The notes beneath the pieces are model-generated. The model made no database searches. It saw only the letters and a program-made list of their open reading frames with translations, and was not told the origin of the DNA. Both the position numbers and the translations under genes were made by a program. From NCBI GenBank assembly GCA_008015155.1, contig SSFA01000018.1:1-64000 (forward strand): DNA of 64,000 nt, read 5' to 3'. Shown piece after piece: positions 1-10,735 of the stretch. The DNA is from Thiothrix sp. GTDB lineage: Bacteria > Pseudomonadota > Gammaproteobacteria > Thiotrichales > Thiotrichaceae. How positions within the stretch are numbered: the stretch's first letter is position 1; the number at the start of each line of letters is the position of its first letter.

Positions 1-282
1 GCCCGTAGTCGTACTTATCGTGTAGCCCATCAAGCAGTCATCAAAGCGGGTCAATACGCTTACCGTGACCGCCGTCAGAAAAAACGTCAATTCCGCGCTT
101 TGTGGATTGTCCGGATTAATGCGGCAGCGCGGGTGTCTGGTTTGTCTTATAGCCGTTTCATGAATGGTTTAAAGAAGGCCAACATCACTGTTGACCGTAA
201 AGTTCTCGCTGATCTTGCAGTGCATGATATCGCAGCGTTTAGTCAGCTTGCCGAAAAAGCAAAAGCTGCCCTAGCTGCCTAA
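1..282 (+). CDS. rplT: 50S ribosomal protein L20 (5' end outside window)
   Basis: This is the C-terminal part of ribosomal protein L20, a primary binder of 23S rRNA needed for early assembly of the large subunit. Reading starts in frame at base 1 with [13 protein letters not shown], so about the first 28 residues lie upstream of the window. The basic stretch [15 protein letters not shown] and the segment ending in KAKAALAA match the family well. It is followed by a strong hairpin and then pheS, the standard rplT-pheST order; infC and rpmI are expected just outside. In E. coli L20 represses its own operon, but the control region is not in view. Confidence 0.97.
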   Translation, partial: ARSRTYRVAHQAVIKAGQYAYRDRRQKKRQFRALWIVRINAAARVSGLSYSRFMNGLKKANITVDRKVLADLAVHDIAAFSQLAEKAKAALAA

Positions 283-316
283 TCATCTTGCTGTAAAGCA
301 AGGCTATTACTTATAC

Positions 317-358
317 AAAAAGCGGGGAAGGTTTTGCCTCTCCCCGCTTTTTGTTTTT
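317..358 (+). terminator. Rho-independent terminator/attenuator between rplT and pheS
   Basis: The arm aaaaagcgggga (317-328) pairs with tccccgcttttt (341-352), with three more inner pairs in the loop, and a T-rich tail follows. It lies 35 bases after the rplT stop and ahead of pheS. It may end part of the ribosomal protein transcripts and leave pheST partly independent; no phenylalanine-rich leader peptide is visible. Confidence 0.85.
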
Positions 359-375
359 CTGAAAATCGTCATTAG

Positions 376-1422
<1,047 letters not shown>

Positions 1423-1441
1423 GACTTAACAGGATTCAAAC

Positions 1442-3826
1442 ATGAAAATCAGTGAACAATGGTTGCGTGAATGGGTTAATCCTGCGCTGAGCTTGGATGA
1501 GATTAACCATAAATTGACGATGGCGGGTTGTGAAGTTGAAGGGGTAGAGGCTGTTGCTAGCGATTTTAGCGATGTCATCGTTGGGCAAATTGTCGAAATT
1601 GCCAAGCATCCCGATGCTGACAAGCTGAATGTCTGCAAAGTAGATAATGGCAGTGGCGAAATCCTGCAAATCGTCTGCGGTGCACCCAATGCACGCGCTG
1701 GTTTAAAAGCGCCTTTAGCTTTAATTGGTGCTGAGTTGCCGATGTCGGACGGTAAGCCTTTAAAAATTAAAAAAGGTAAGCTACGCGGCATTGAATCCTG
1801 TGGCATGCTGTGTTCTGCAGCTGAACTTGGTATGTCTGAAAAGTCAGATGGTTTATTAGAGTTGCCAGAAGATGCTCCTTTAGGAACAGCAGTTCATGAC
1901 TATTTAAAGCTTGCGGATAAAGCGGTTGAGTTAAATGTAACCGCTAATCGCGGGGATTGGCTGAGTATTGCAGGGGTGGCTCGTGAAGTGGGGGTGCTGA
2001 CCAGCACTGGTTTAACGCCTCCTTCCATTCCAGAGCACAGCACTCAGCATACAGAGACCTTAAACATTAGCTTGCCTGCAGCAGATAGTTGCCCACGTTA
2101 TGCAGGGCGGATTATTCGCAATATCAACCCCAATGCGCAAACTCCGTTATGGATGAAAGAAAGATTACGACGCTTAGGTTCGCGTAGTTTATCGCCGGTC
2201 GTGGATGTGACCAACTATGTGCTCTTAGAGTTGGGTCAACCGATGCATGCCTTTGACTTGGATAAACTTCAAGGTGGCATCCAAGCCCGCTATGCCACTG
2301 AGGGTGAACAGCTGATCTTATTAGATGATCAAACGGTGACTTTAAGTGCTGATACCTTAGTCATTGCTGATGATGAAAAAGCAGTCGCTTTGGCTGGTAT
2401 CAAGGGTGGGATGGCAACAGCTGTTAGTCATGCGACGCAAAATATTTTTCTAGAAAGTGCCCATTTCCGTGCGGAGAAGTTGCGTGGTCAAGCGCGTCGC
2501 TATGGCTTACAAACCGATGCCTCGTATCGCTTTGAGCGTGGTGTGGCTGCTGATTTACCGCGCTTGGCTTTAGAACGTGCTACTCAGCTCATCGTGGAAA
2601 TTTGTGGTGGTTCAGTCGGACCAGTCGTTGATGTTTGTGTGGACGAGCATTTATTAGATCGCCCTAGCGTACAGTTGCGGCGTGAGCGTATTGCCCGGAT
2701 TTTAGGCGTGACAATAGCTGATGAGTCTGTTGTTGGTATTCTCCAGCGCTTAGGCTGCGAGGTATCAGCTAAAGCGGAGGGCTGGACTGTTAAGCCACCA
2801 CATAGTCGCTTTGATATCACCATCGAAGAAGATCTGATCGAAGAATTGGCACGGGTTTATGGTTATGACAATATTCCCGCTGCACTCAAACCTTTGCAAC
2901 CACAGCTAACGGTTAAGCTAGAAACTGCAACCAGTTTAACCGGGTTGCGTGCGCCATTGTTAGCAAATGGCTATCAAGAGGCGGTCACTTATAGTTTCGT
3001 TGACCCTGTGATTGAAGGTTTATTAGCACCAGGACATGAGTCGATTGTGCTAGCAAATCCGATTTCGGCGGAATTAAGCCATCTACGCAGCACAGTTTGG
3101 TCAGGCTTATTGCGGGCGCTTGAATACAATTTGAATCGTCAGCAAACGCGAGTGCGGCTGTTTGAATTAGGTCCTGTGTTTAGCAAAGCTGAGTCAGGTA
3201 TTCAACAACAGGATAAAATTGCGGGTATTATTACCGGCTCCTTGTTCCCTGAACAATGGGGGCAAGCAAATCGTCCAGTGGACTTCTATGATATTAAAGG
3301 TGACGTTGAAGCGATTTTAGCGCAGGCGAGTGCGCAGAAATTCTATTTCGTACCGGTTGCTCATCCTGCTTTACATCCAGGTCAGTCTGCTGAAATTGCA
3401 ACTGACAAAGAAGTAGTCGGTTGGGTGGGGGCTTTACATCCTGCTTTAGAAGCGAAGTTAGGATTGGGGCAAGATGTTTTCTTGTTTGAGTTAGACTTGA
3501 AAGCACTACAAGGTCGCCGTTTGCCGGTTTATCAAACTGTCAGTAAATTCCCGATGATACGTCGCGATTTAGCTTTGGTAATGGATTGTTCCGTATTAGC
3601 GATTGCTTTAGATCAGGCGATTGCTAGTGTGGCAGAGCCGAGTTTAATTCATTGGGAGATTTTTGATGTGTATACCGGTAAAGGTGTTGCAGAGCATCAA
3701 AAAAGTGTCGCGATAAGCTTGATTTTACAAGAACCTTCCCGCACCCTTGAGGACACGGAGATTACTCGGATCGTAGGGGAGGTTGTGGCGTCATTACAGG
3801 ATAAGACGGGTGCTACCCTACGTTAA
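1442..3826 (+). CDS. pheT: Phenylalanine-tRNA ligase beta subunit
   Basis: Beta subunit of phenylalanyl-tRNA synthetase, carrying tRNA recognition and the editing site that hydrolyses Tyr-tRNA-Phe. Domain order is as expected for a 794-residue PheT: N-terminal tRNA-binding OB domain (about 40-150, with HPDADKLNVCKVD), B3/B4 editing region (about 210-400, PVVDVTNYVLLELGQPMHAFD), B5 (about 400-475), the class II-like core, and the C-terminal anticodon-binding ferredoxin fold (about 700-794, SKFPMIRRDLALV). The ATG at 1442 has the weak site aggattcaaac just upstream. It sits between pheS and ihfA in the usual operon. Confidence 0.97.
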   Translation: MKISEQWLREWVNPALSLDEINHKLTMAGCEVEGVEAVASDFSDVIVGQIVEIAKHPDADKLNVCKVDNGSGEILQIVCGAPNARAGLKAPLALIGAELPMSDGKPLKIKKGKLRGIESCGMLCSAAELGMSEKSDGLLELPEDAPLGTAVHDYLKLADKAVELNVTANRGDWLSIAGVAREVGVLTSTGLTPPSIPEHSTQHTETLNISLPAADSCPRYAGRIIRNINPNAQTPLWMKERLRRLGSRSLSPVVDVTNYVLLELGQPMHAFDLDKLQGGIQARYATEGEQLILLDDQTVTLSADTLVIADDEKAVALAGIKGGMATAVSHATQNIFLESAHFRAEKLRGQARRYGLQTDASYRFERGVAADLPRLALERATQLIVEICGGSVGPVVDVCVDEHLLDRPSVQLRRERIARILGVTIADESVVGILQRLGCEVSAKAEGWTVKPPHSRFDITIEEDLIEELARVYGYDNIPAALKPLQPQLTVKLETATSLTGLRAPLLANGYQEAVTYSFVDPVIEGLLAPGHESIVLANPISAELSHLRSTVWSGLLRALEYNLNRQQTRVRLFELGPVFSKAESGIQQQDKIAGIITGSLFPEQWGQANRPVDFYDIKGDVEAILAQASAQKFYFVPVAHPALHPGQSAEIATDKEVVGWVGALHPALEAKLGLGQDVFLFELDLKALQGRRLPVYQTVSKFPMIRRDLALVMDCSVLAIALDQAIASVAEPSLIHWEIFDVYTGKGVAEHQKSVAISLILQEPSRTLEDTEITRIVGEVVASLQDKTGATLR

Positions 3827-3841
3827 TAAGGAGAAGTAACA

Positions 3842-4153
3842 ATGGTGACGACGTTGACCAAAGCGGATATGGTCGAGCATTTATATGAAGAACTGGGGCT
3901 CAATAAGCGTGAAGCCAAGGATTTGGTGGAAATGTTTTTTGAGGAAGTCCGCTTGGCCCTAGGGCAGGGGCAAAATGTAAAATTGTCAGGTTTTGGGAAT
4001 TTTATGTTACGTGATAAAACACAACGTCCGGGACGCAACCCTAAAACAGGGGAAGATATTCCGGTAGATGCACGGCGTGTCGTCACTTTTAGACCGGGAC
4101 AAAAATTAAAACAACGAGTCGAGGCCTATGCAGGAAGCGCAGATACCGAATAG
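3842..4153 (+). CDS. ihfA: Integration host factor alpha subunit
   Basis: DNA-bending nucleoid protein that pairs with IhfB and acts in transcription, recombination and replication. The 103 residues show the HU/IHF fold: N-terminal helices ([33 protein letters not shown]), the beta saddle ([14 protein letters not shown]) and the arm sequence [14 protein letters not shown] with the intercalating proline. The position directly after pheT (15 bases, with a clear AAGGAGAAG site) identifies it as the alpha rather than the beta subunit. Its 3' end overlaps the next gene by 26 bases, implying translational coupling. Confidence 0.96.
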   Translation: MVTTLTKADMVEHLYEELGLNKREAKDLVEMFFEEVRLALGQGQNVKLSGFGNFMLRDKTQRPGRNPKTGEDIPVDARRVVTFRPGQKLKQRVEAYAGSADTE

Positions 4154-4505
4154 TGAGCTGCCTGCCATCCCATCAAAGCGCTACTTCACGATTGGTGAAG
4201 TTAGCGACTTGTGTTGCGTAAAAGCCTATATCTTACGTTACTGGGAACAGGAATTTCCCTCGCTTAAGCCCATGAAGCGGCGTGGCAATCGCCGCTATTA
4301 TCAGCGGGAAGATGTATTAATGATCCGCCAGATTCGTGGCCTTTTATATGAAGAGGGTTACACGATCAGTGGCGCTCGCCAAAAATTGTTGGGTAGTATG
4401 GATGAGCCAGTATCAGTAGCAGAGCCTACCGAGGTTTTAGCTACTGATCTAATCGAACAGGTGATTGTACGCTTAGAAAATGTCTTAGTGACCCTAAAAT
4501 CTTAA
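4128..4505 (+). CDS. MerR-family transcriptional regulator
   Basis: A 125-residue MerR-type regulator. The N-terminal winged helix-turn-helix spans roughly residues 18-85 ([12 protein letters not shown], then [10 protein letters not shown] and the [14 protein letters not shown] wing). Only about 40 residues follow, with no metal- or drug-binding cysteine pattern, so the effector is unknown. It starts inside ihfA (26-base overlap). The same small MerR gene follows ihfA in Pseudomonas and other gammaproteobacteria. Its target is not established; the fixed position suggests a conserved role, and I assign no symbol. Confidence 0.9.
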   Translation: MQEAQIPNSELPAIPSKRYFTIGEVSDLCCVKAYILRYWEQEFPSLKPMKRRGNRRYYQREDVLMIRQIRGLLYEEGYTISGARQKLLGSMDEPVSVAEPTEVLATDLIEQVIVRLENVLVTLKS

Positions 4506-4558
4506 ACTTCTAGTTGAGATCAGCGTCAGTATAGAGTATCTTTGCATTCCTTTCCGGT

Positions 4559-4635
4559 CGGAGTGTGGCGCAGCTTGGTAGCGCACCACAATGGGGTTGT
4601 GGGGGTCGGAGGTTCAAATCCTCTCACTCCGACCA
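4559..4635 (+). tRNA. tRNA-Pro (anticodon GGG)
   Basis: A 77-base cloverleaf. The acceptor arm is cggagtg (4559-4565) with cactccg (4625-4631), discriminator A and encoded CCA (4633-4635). The anticodon stem ccaca/tgtgg encloses loop atggggt, giving GGG at 4593-4595, and the T-loop is ggttcaaatcc. It decodes CCC and CCU. Its place after pheT-ihfA-merR matches the arrangement in Pseudomonas. The 3' end shows no flanking direct repeat or integrase, so it does not appear to be an occupied attachment site. Confidence 0.96.
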
Positions 4636-4694
4636 ATTAATTCCTCAAAAATCAATAAAACTAAAATTTTCAAATGCTTTCTAACCATATAAAG

Positions 4695-4943
4695 TTAGAA
4701 GTTTATGTAAACATTTCCCGTTAGCTCATTACTGTTGGATTCAAAGCTTAAGGTTGATCCAGCTTGATTTTTACTCGTCACCTTACCTAAGTTTATCTTT
4801 CTATATTCTAAACCTAAAGCTAAGTTCTTGCTGATATCTAATTTAATGCCCGTACCTATTCCAAAAGCAGCCGTTGTATTAGTTTGTTTGGGGTAGTTGT
4901 AAGAGGCAGTATCAGCAGATGCATTAGTTCGTATGATGGCAAG
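4695..4943 (-). pseudogene. 3' remnant of an outer-membrane beta-barrel protein gene
   Basis: Read on the minus strand, this stretch is open for 82 codons and ends in a stop at 4695-4697. It has barrel features: alternating segments such as AFGIGTGIKLDISKNLALGLEYRKINLG, a loop rich in S, N and T, and the last strand GNVYINF with a terminal phenylalanine, the signal read by the BAM machinery. An in-frame stop (4944-4946) precedes it, there is no start codon, and a possible continuation lies in another frame (4945-4993), consistent with decay. It resembles the C-terminus of OmpA-/Opa-type small barrels. No similar intact gene lies nearby. Confidence 0.6.
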
Positions 4944-5175
4944 CTAAGAGATTTGATACATTAATAGCTTCAGCCATTATTGCTGGTTCGTGTTTATCGC
5001 TGCTATGAAATCCTTATAGGTCTAAGCTCTAAACTACTGTCATACTCAACATGGAGTCAGTTGTTCAAAAAAACCGAGTTAGTTTTATAAATAATTCAGT
5101 GGTCTTGAAAAGCAGCTAAGCGCCAACATATCAAGCTAACTAGACTCAGGTTTGAGTGATGACAGGTAGCGAAGT
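4944..5175. other. Non-coding remainder of the tRNA-Pro/mtfA spacer
   Basis: Between the barrel remnant and mtfA I see no open frame, RNA structure or convincing promoter. The first ~50 bases may hold further frameshifted sequence of the remnant on the minus strand (MAEAINVSNLLAC). The rest is AT-rich spacer leading to mtfA. Confidence 0.4.
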
Positions 5176-5991
5176 ATGTCTCTTTCTTTAGTACTCATGA
5201 TGGGCATTGTGCTAGCCGCTTTATTAGCTTGGCTGTGGCCAGCTTATCGGCGTAGACAAGCTTTGCAAGAACCTTTCCCTGCCGAGTGGCGGCGGATTTT
5301 GGCCAAAAATTTCCCAGTTTACCGGCGCATGCCAGCGGATTTGCAATTGCAGTTACGCCAACGCATTAAGTTGTTTTTGCATCAAAAGCAGTTTACCGGC
5401 TGTGCTGGTTTAACTATCAACGATGAAATGCGTGTGACCATTGCTGCAAGTGCTTGTTTACTGATCCTCAACCGTGCCACGGATGTATACGCAGGCTTGC
5501 ATTATATTTTGGTCTATCCGAATGCATTTTTAGTCGAGCAGGAGGAAGTAGATGGCAGTGGCCTAGTGAGGATGCAGGCGAAAGGACTGCTCGGACAGTC
5601 GTGGAGTAATGGCAAGATTATCTTATCTTGGGAAGATGTTCTCAAAGGTAATCGCGAGTTTACTGATGGCAGTAATGTGGCTTTACACGAGTTTGCGCAT
5701 CAATTGGATCATGAAACAGGTAGCACGAACGGCGTGCCTGTTTTGGCGAACGCTGAAAAATATGCACAGTGGTCAGCCGTCTTCAGCACCGAGTTCGAGG
5801 CCTTGCGTCATGCCGCTTTGCAGGGCGATCCGACTCTAATTAACACTTACGGAGCGACTGCACCCGCTGAGTTTTTTGCCGTAGTCACCGAGGTATTTTT
5901 TGAGCAGCCTCAACAATTAGCAGCTCAACATCCAGCGCTCTTTGAGCAATTGAAAGCTTATTATCGCGTTGACCCCTCTGACTGGCTTTAA
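5176..5991 (+). CDS. mtfA: Zinc-dependent peptidase of the MtfA family
   Basis: A 271-residue M90-family metallopeptidase; E. coli MtfA, of similar length, binds the repressor Mlc and so influences glucose PTS expression. Residues 1-22 form a hydrophobic helix likely to anchor the protein in the inner membrane, followed by a basic YRRRQ stretch. The zinc site is HEFAH at 171-175 within LHEFAHQLDHETG, and the distal segment EFFAVVTEVFFEQP carries the further glutamate typical of the family. The start site has only a weak Shine-Dalgarno. putA follows 65 bases later on the same strand. Whether an Mlc-like partner exists here cannot be seen. Confidence 0.88.
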   Translation: MSLSLVLMMGIVLAALLAWLWPAYRRRQALQEPFPAEWRRILAKNFPVYRRMPADLQLQLRQRIKLFLHQKQFTGCAGLTINDEMRVTIAASACLLILNRATDVYAGLHYILVYPNAFLVEQEEVDGSGLVRMQAKGLLGQSWSNGKIILSWEDVLKGNREFTDGSNVALHEFAHQLDHETGSTNGVPVLANAEKYAQWSAVFSTEFEALRHAALQGDPTLINTYGATAPAEFFAVVTEVFFEQPQQLAAQHPALFEQLKAYYRVDPSDWL

Positions 5992-6056
5992 GTCGAGCGA
6001 GCCTGTGCTATAAAGGCTAAACGGAGGCTGATTTGGCCTCTTAGTAGGAGTCATTT

Positions 6057-9000
6057 ATGTCCACAGTTATTAGCCCGTCCACCTTAGCTAATTTAAGAAA
6101 TAAAATTAACGAAGCTTGGTTTAATCCTGAAACAGAAGTTGTGCAAGCACGGTTACAGCAGCACGGTTTGAGCTTTCAAGCCCGTCAGATTATCACTGCA
6201 CAAGCTGCTAGCTGGGTCACTACCTTACGTGCTGACCCCCATCCGAATTTAATGGAAAGCTTTCTGGCTGAATACGGTCTTTCTACTGATGAAGGAATCG
6301 CCTTAATGTGTTTGGCAGAAGCCTATCTACGTGTGCCAGATACGCCAACCTTGGATGCTTTGATTCGCGATAAAATCGGCAGTGCTGATTGGGCGCGGCA
6401 TCAACAAGGAGCAGATTCTTTACTAATTAATGCCTCAACTTGGGCCTTGATACTTACAGGTAAACTACTGCGGCAAGATCAAGATGCGAATAGCTTAGGC
6501 GGATCCTTGCGTAAATTGGTGCAGCGGATTGGTGAACCGGTCGTGCGCACGGCAGTTTCACAAGCGATGAAAGTGATGGGTCAGCAATTTGTGCTTGGGC
6601 GCAGCATCGATGAAGCTTTAGATAATGCTAAGAATTCGCAAGGCTTCTTACATTCCTTTGATATGTTGGGTGAAGCAGCCCGTACAGCTGAGGATGCTGA
6701 GCGTTATTTTGCTTCCTATTCCAAGGCCATTCGAGCAATTGGACAACAATCTAGCCAAACTGAAGTACACGCGAATGCTGGGATTTCGGTGAAGCTTTCC
6801 GCTTTGCATCCCCGCTATGAAACGGTCAATCGTGAGCGGGTCATGGCTGAATTAGTGCCTAAGCTTAATGCCTTGGCTGAGCAGGCTTGCGCTGCGAATA
6901 TTCCGCTGAATATTGATGCTGAAGAAGCAGAACGCTTAGATTTATCTTTAGAGGTGATTGAAGCAGTCTTACGCAATCCCAAGTTAAACGGCTGGGAAGG
7001 TTTTGGCATTGTTGTGCAAGCTTACGCCAAGCACTGCTTGCCAGTTTTAGAGTGGATCGCTGCTTTAGCTACTGAACTGCAGCGCAAAATAGCCGTGCGT
7101 TTAGTTAAGGGCGCTTATTGGGATGCAGAAATCAAACAAGCCCAAGTCTTGGGTTTGCCTGCTTATCCGGTATTTACCCGCAAGATTTCGACTGATGTTT
7201 CTTATTTAGCAGGGGCACGTTTCCTTTTAAGTCATCGAGCACACATTTATCCGCAATTTGCTACCCATAATGCGCAAACTCTAGCCGCAGTCTTAGAAAT
7301 TGCTGGTATGGATAAAAGTGGTTTTGAATTCCAACGTTTACATGGGATGGGTGAGGCTCTACATGAACTCGTCTATGAGCAAACTAAACAACCGGTAAGG
7401 ATTTATGCACCTGTTGGTGTACATGAAGATTTATTGGCTTATCTAGTACGGCGCTTATTAGAAAATGGAGCCAATTCCTCCTTTGTGAATCAGCTCTTGG
7501 ATACTGAGGTCGCTATTAGCACCTTGGTTCAAGACCCTATTAGTGCAGTAGAAAGCTTAAACTCTATTCCACATCCTAAAATTCCTTTACCACCCGAATT
7601 ATTTAATGATCGAGAAAATTCACAGGGTTGGAATATTAATCAACCCCTGATGGCTAGTGAATTAGCAGCAGGGATGGAGCATTTTCAAACTAAGCAATGG
7701 CTGGCAGCCCCATTAGTAGCGGGTGAGCTACTAGCGGGAACTAGAAAGCCAGTCTTTAATCCGGCTAAGCCAGCCGATCAAGTGGGCGAAGTGATTGAAG
7801 CGACTGCTGAGCAAGTTTCACAAGCTTTAGCAACGATAGTCGCTGCAGCTAAAACTTGGCAAGCAGAAACAGCGGAGACTCGCGCTGGCATCTTAGAAGC
7901 AATCGCTGAGCACTACGAAGCACAAGGCTCTGAGTTAATGGCATTACTTTCACGCGAAGCAGGTAAAACACGCTTAGATGCAGTGTTAGAGCTGCGTGAA
8001 GCGGTCGATTTCTTGCGTTATTACGCCGCTGAAGCGCGTAAACCAGAGAATAATAGTCGTCAAGGTTTAGGTGTGTTTGTGTGTATTTCGCCGTGGAATT
8101 TCCCCTTAGCGATTTTCACAGGGCAAATTGCCGCGGCCTTAGTCATGGGTAATGCGGTGATTGCAAAACCAGCTGAACAAACGCCTTTGGTTGCTTATCG
8201 TGCAGTGCAATTAATGCTGGCTGCTGGTTTACCACCTGAGGTGATCGCGCTCTTGCCTGGTGATGGTGCGGTGGTGGGAGCGGCCTTAACGCGCGATCCA
8301 CGGATTGCGGGCGTGTGCTTCACTGGTTCTACTGAAACCGCCAGTTTAATTGATCGTTCGCTTGCAGCTACAGGCAATGCGCAGGCGGTATTGATTGCAG
8401 AAACCGGTGGTTTAAATGCAATGATTGTCGATTCTACCGCTTTGCCAGAGGCGGCTGTGCGCGATATGGTCAATTCTGCTTTCCAAAGTGCAGGGCAGCG
8501 CTGTTCGGCCTTGCGTGTGTTATTTATACAAGACGATATTCGCGATAAAGTTTTGAAAATGTTGGAAGGTGCGACCCGTGAATTAAGAATTGATGATCCT
8601 TGGCAGCCTGCCACCGATATTGGCCCAGTGATTGATCAAGAAGCTAAGCAAATGATCGAAGCCCACTGCCAGCGATTTGCTAAGCAGAATAAAGTGTTAT
8701 TTAAGCATCCAGCCCAATTGCCTAACAACAGTTTATTTGTCGTACCTACTGCGATTGCCTTAAATCAGCTCAGTGATTTAGAGCGTGAAATCTTCGGCCC
8801 GGTCTTGCATGTCATTAGTTTTAAATCAACAGAGATTAAGCAAGTGCTCGCGGCGATTAATGCAAGTGGTTATGGCTTAACTTTAGGTCTACATTCGCGC
8901 TTAGATGATCGGGTACAAGAGCTAACGAGTGAAGCGCATGTGGGTAATATCTATGTGAATCGCAATCAAATTGGTGCAGTGGTAGGGGTACAGCCCTTTG

Positions 9001-9785
9001 GTGGTGAAGGTCTGTCAGGGACAGGGCCAAAAGCGGGAGGACCTTATTATTTAGGGCGTTTTAGTCAAGCTGAGAGGCCTGTGCTGAATTTACAAGCCTT
9101 AGCAGTGCCTAGTTATACAGCAAGTTTACCGCTATTAGGGGTGCAAGAATTTGCTGCTAAAGCAGCTACTGCTCAAATCGCTTGGGATGAACTCTTTGTA
9201 AAGCGGGCTGCCCTACTCACAGCCGCGAGCAGCTTTTTACCCGACGCTTTGAAACAGCCAGCGCAACAAGTATTAACTGAGTTGCAGTCGGCATCGGTTG
9301 AAGAGCTAGTCCTGCCTGGCCCCACAGGCGAGTCGAATCGTTTGAGCTTACATGGGCGCGGGCTAGCTTTATGCTTAGGTGGCGGTGAGCAGTCTGATCA
9401 TGCTTTATTGGCACAAACTTTAACAGCTTTATTCGCTGGAAATGCAGTCGCTTTAGCGAATACTGAACTAGCCAAACACTTAGTCACCGCTTTGTATAAA
9501 GTAGGTTTGTCTAAAGATCTGGTAGCCGTGGTCGACATCGAGCAGTTAACTCACACTTTAGGAGCTTTCCCAGATTTAGCTTTAGTGGCTAGTGAAGCAA
9601 GCGGTGCAGAGTTAGTGGCGATTCGACAAGCTTTAGCGGCTAGGGCGGGGGTACGTGTTCCTTGTGTCTCAATAACATCAGGTTTAGAGCGTTTTTGCTG
9701 CGAGCGGGTAGTAACGATTGATACCACCGCTTCAGGTGGGAATGCTTCTTTACTCACCTTGGATGAGCCTGAGCTAGTCCATTAA
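6057..9785 (+). CDS. putA: Bifunctional proline dehydrogenase / L-glutamate gamma-semialdehyde dehydrogenase
   Basis: Oxidises proline to glutamate in two steps, passing electrons from FAD to the quinone pool and then reducing NAD+. The 1242 residues comprise an N-terminal helical region, the FAD proline dehydrogenase barrel (about 170-480, with [10 protein letters not shown] and [14 protein letters not shown]), the aldehyde dehydrogenase (about 570-1010, with [13 protein letters not shown], the FTGSTETA cofactor loop and catalytic C816 in [10 protein letters not shown]), and a C-terminal ALDH-superfamily-like domain to the end. It lacks the N-terminal ribbon-helix-helix of E. coli PutA, so it should not repress its own gene. 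A TAGGAG ribosome site lies just upstream. No putP is adjacent. Confidence 0.96.
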   Translation: MSTVISPSTLANLRNKINEAWFNPETEVVQARLQQHGLSFQARQIITAQAASWVTTLRADPHPNLMESFLAEYGLSTDEGIALMCLAEAYLRVPDTPTLDALIRDKIGSADWARHQQGADSLLINASTWALILTGKLLRQDQDANSLGGSLRKLVQRIGEPVVRTAVSQAMKVMGQQFVLGRSIDEALDNAKNSQGFLHSFDMLGEAARTAEDAERYFASYSKAIRAIGQQSSQTEVHANAGISVKLSALHPRYETVNRERVMAELVPKLNALAEQACAANIPLNIDAEEAERLDLSLEVIEAVLRNPKLNGWEGFGIVVQAYAKHCLPVLEWIAALATELQRKIAVRLVKGAYWDAEIKQAQVLGLPAYPVFTRKISTDVSYLAGARFLLSHRAHIYPQFATHNAQTLAAVLEIAGMDKSGFEFQRLHGMGEALHELVYEQTKQPVRIYAPVGVHEDLLAYLVRRLLENGANSSFVNQLLDTEVAISTLVQDPISAVESLNSIPHPKIPLPPELFNDRENSQGWNINQPLMASELAAGMEHFQTKQWLAAPLVAGELLAGTRKPVFNPAKPADQVGEVIEATAEQVSQALATIVAAAKTWQAETAETRAGILEAIAEHYEAQGSELMALLSREAGKTRLDAVLELREAVDFLRYYAAEARKPENNSRQGLGVFVCISPWNFPLAIFTGQIAAALVMGNAVIAKPAEQTPLVAYRAVQLMLAAGLPPEVIALLPGDGAVVGAALTRDPRIAGVCFTGSTETASLIDRSLAATGNAQAVLIAETGGLNAMIVDSTALPEAAVRDMVNSAFQSAGQRCSALRVLFIQDDIRDKVLKMLEGATRELRIDDPWQPATDIGPVIDQEAKQMIEAHCQRFAKQNKVLFKHPAQLPNNSLFVVPTAIALNQLSDLEREIFGPVLHVISFKSTEIKQVLAAINASGYGLTLGLHSRLDDRVQELTSEAHVGNIYVNRNQIGAVVGVQPFGGEGLSGTGPKAGGPYYLGRFSQAERPVLNLQALAVPSYTASLPLLGVQEFAAKAATAQIAWDELFVKRAALLTAASSFLPDALKQPAQQVLTELQSASVEELVLPGPTGESNRLSLHGRGLALCLGGGEQSDHALLAQTLTALFAGNAVALANTELAKHLVTALYKVGLSKDLVAVVDIEQLTHTLGAFPDLALVASEASGAELVAIRQALAARAGVRVPCVSITSGLERFCCERVVTIDTTASGGNASLLTLDEPELVH

Positions 9786-9794
9786 TTTAAGTCC

Positions 9795-9825
9795 TGGGCT
9801 GGCCTAATTGTACTAGGCCAGCTCA
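9795..9825. terminator. Bidirectional terminator between putA and the SGNH gene
   Basis: A 12-pair stem (9795-9806 with 9814-9825, one G-T pair) around a 7-base loop lies 9 bases after putA and before the convergent minus-strand gene ending at 9838. T-runs follow on the plus side (gtgtttta). It probably serves both genes. Confidence 0.75.
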
Positions 9826-9837
9826 GTCCACTGTGTT

Positions 9838-10677
9838 TTATTTATTCAATTCAGCCAGAGGTGGGTTTGTGAACAATAGGTTCCCTAAATAACGTGCTCC
9901 GGCTTGAGTTAAATGCCCACCATCAAAGGAAATCAGTTCTAAATCCGGTGTAAACAGCGGGCAAGTATCTGTTTCCCCACAAGCTAGCTGATGAATATCT
10001 ACGAAATTAGTGCTACCCACTTGAGCACGCAAGGTTTTATTCACCTCCATTTGCTGTGCATCAACGGGATTACGCAGTTTTAGTAGCTCTTCATCGGTTT
10101 GGCGTAAATAGCTACGCACATTGATTTTGCCAAAGCTTTTACGACCCAGAATTTTTACGGTTTGATTAGGCTGAACACCTAGATTTTTTAAAGTGGTGCT
10201 AATCCGTTCCGCTGCCCACGGCTTCCAGCTAGAAGCAATGATAATTAAATCAGCTTCGGCAATTTGCGCTTTAGCCGCATTCAGATGATCCGCTTCAGCA
10301 CAAATTTGCTTATTTTTGGGTTCGATAAAGCCAGAAACATCTTCGTCACCTAAATAAATTTGGCAAATATTGGGAATATACCGGGTACGAACTTGATAAT
10401 TAGCCAAGGCTTGATTTTCTAAGACCATATTTAGAAAATCTTGTGCGTGACTGTCGCCAATGATCAAAGCTTTTTTGCGGGTATCTTGCTGATCAAACGG
10501 CTTTTTAGCCAGTTCCAAATAGCGTGTGCGCACATACGTTCCACCCGCTTCATTATCAGCGGCTTTGACCATAGCATCGCGTTTAGCATCAGCAAAACTT
10601 GGAGTCATTAGGAAGCTGCTAGCAGCAACCAAGGTAGTAAGAAATAGACTGAGGTATTTCATAAAACTCATTTTCAT
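9838..10677 (-). CDS. Exported SGNH-hydrolase-like protein, probable partner of the adjacent acyltransferase
   Basis: A 279-residue protein with an N-terminal signal peptide (about 1-29, ending PSFA). The SGNH block I motif is GDSH at 74-77, with S76 as likely nucleophile, and block V is DGGH at 252-255, giving the Asp/His of the triad. This domain is normally fused to the C-terminus of OafA-type O-acetyltransferases; here it is a separate gene 58 bases downstream of an acyltransferase-3 gene on the same strand. The likely job is transfer or removal of acetyl groups on a periplasmic glycan; the substrate is unknown. Start codons at residues 1, 3 and 6 are all possible. Confidence 0.75.
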   Translation of the reverse strand: MKMSFMKYLSLFLTTLVAASSFLMTPSFADAKRDAMVKAADNEAGGTYVRTRYLELAKKPFDQQDTRKKALIIGDSHAQDFLNMVLENQALANYQVRTRYIPNICQIYLGDEDVSGFIEPKNKQICAEADHLNAAKAQIAEADLIIIASSWKPWAAERISTTLKNLGVQPNQTVKILGRKSFGKINVRSYLRQTDEELLKLRNPVDAQQMEVNKTLRAQVGSTNFVDIHQLACGETDTCPLFTPDLELISFDGGHLTQAGARYLGNLLFTNPPLAELNK

Positions 10678-10735
10678 AGAAGTAATACTTGTTAGCTCAG
10701 AGTCATAACTAGCGATTCAGTTCCCTTAAATTCAG

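Noticed and set aside
1426..1806. Long minus-strand frames inside pheT and many other genes
   Set aside because: They are antisense shadows of strongly supported genes, without ribosome sites or domains.
4559..4635. tRNA-Pro as an occupied integration site
   Set aside because: No integrase, no flanking repeat of the tRNA 3' end; only a barrel remnant lies beside it.
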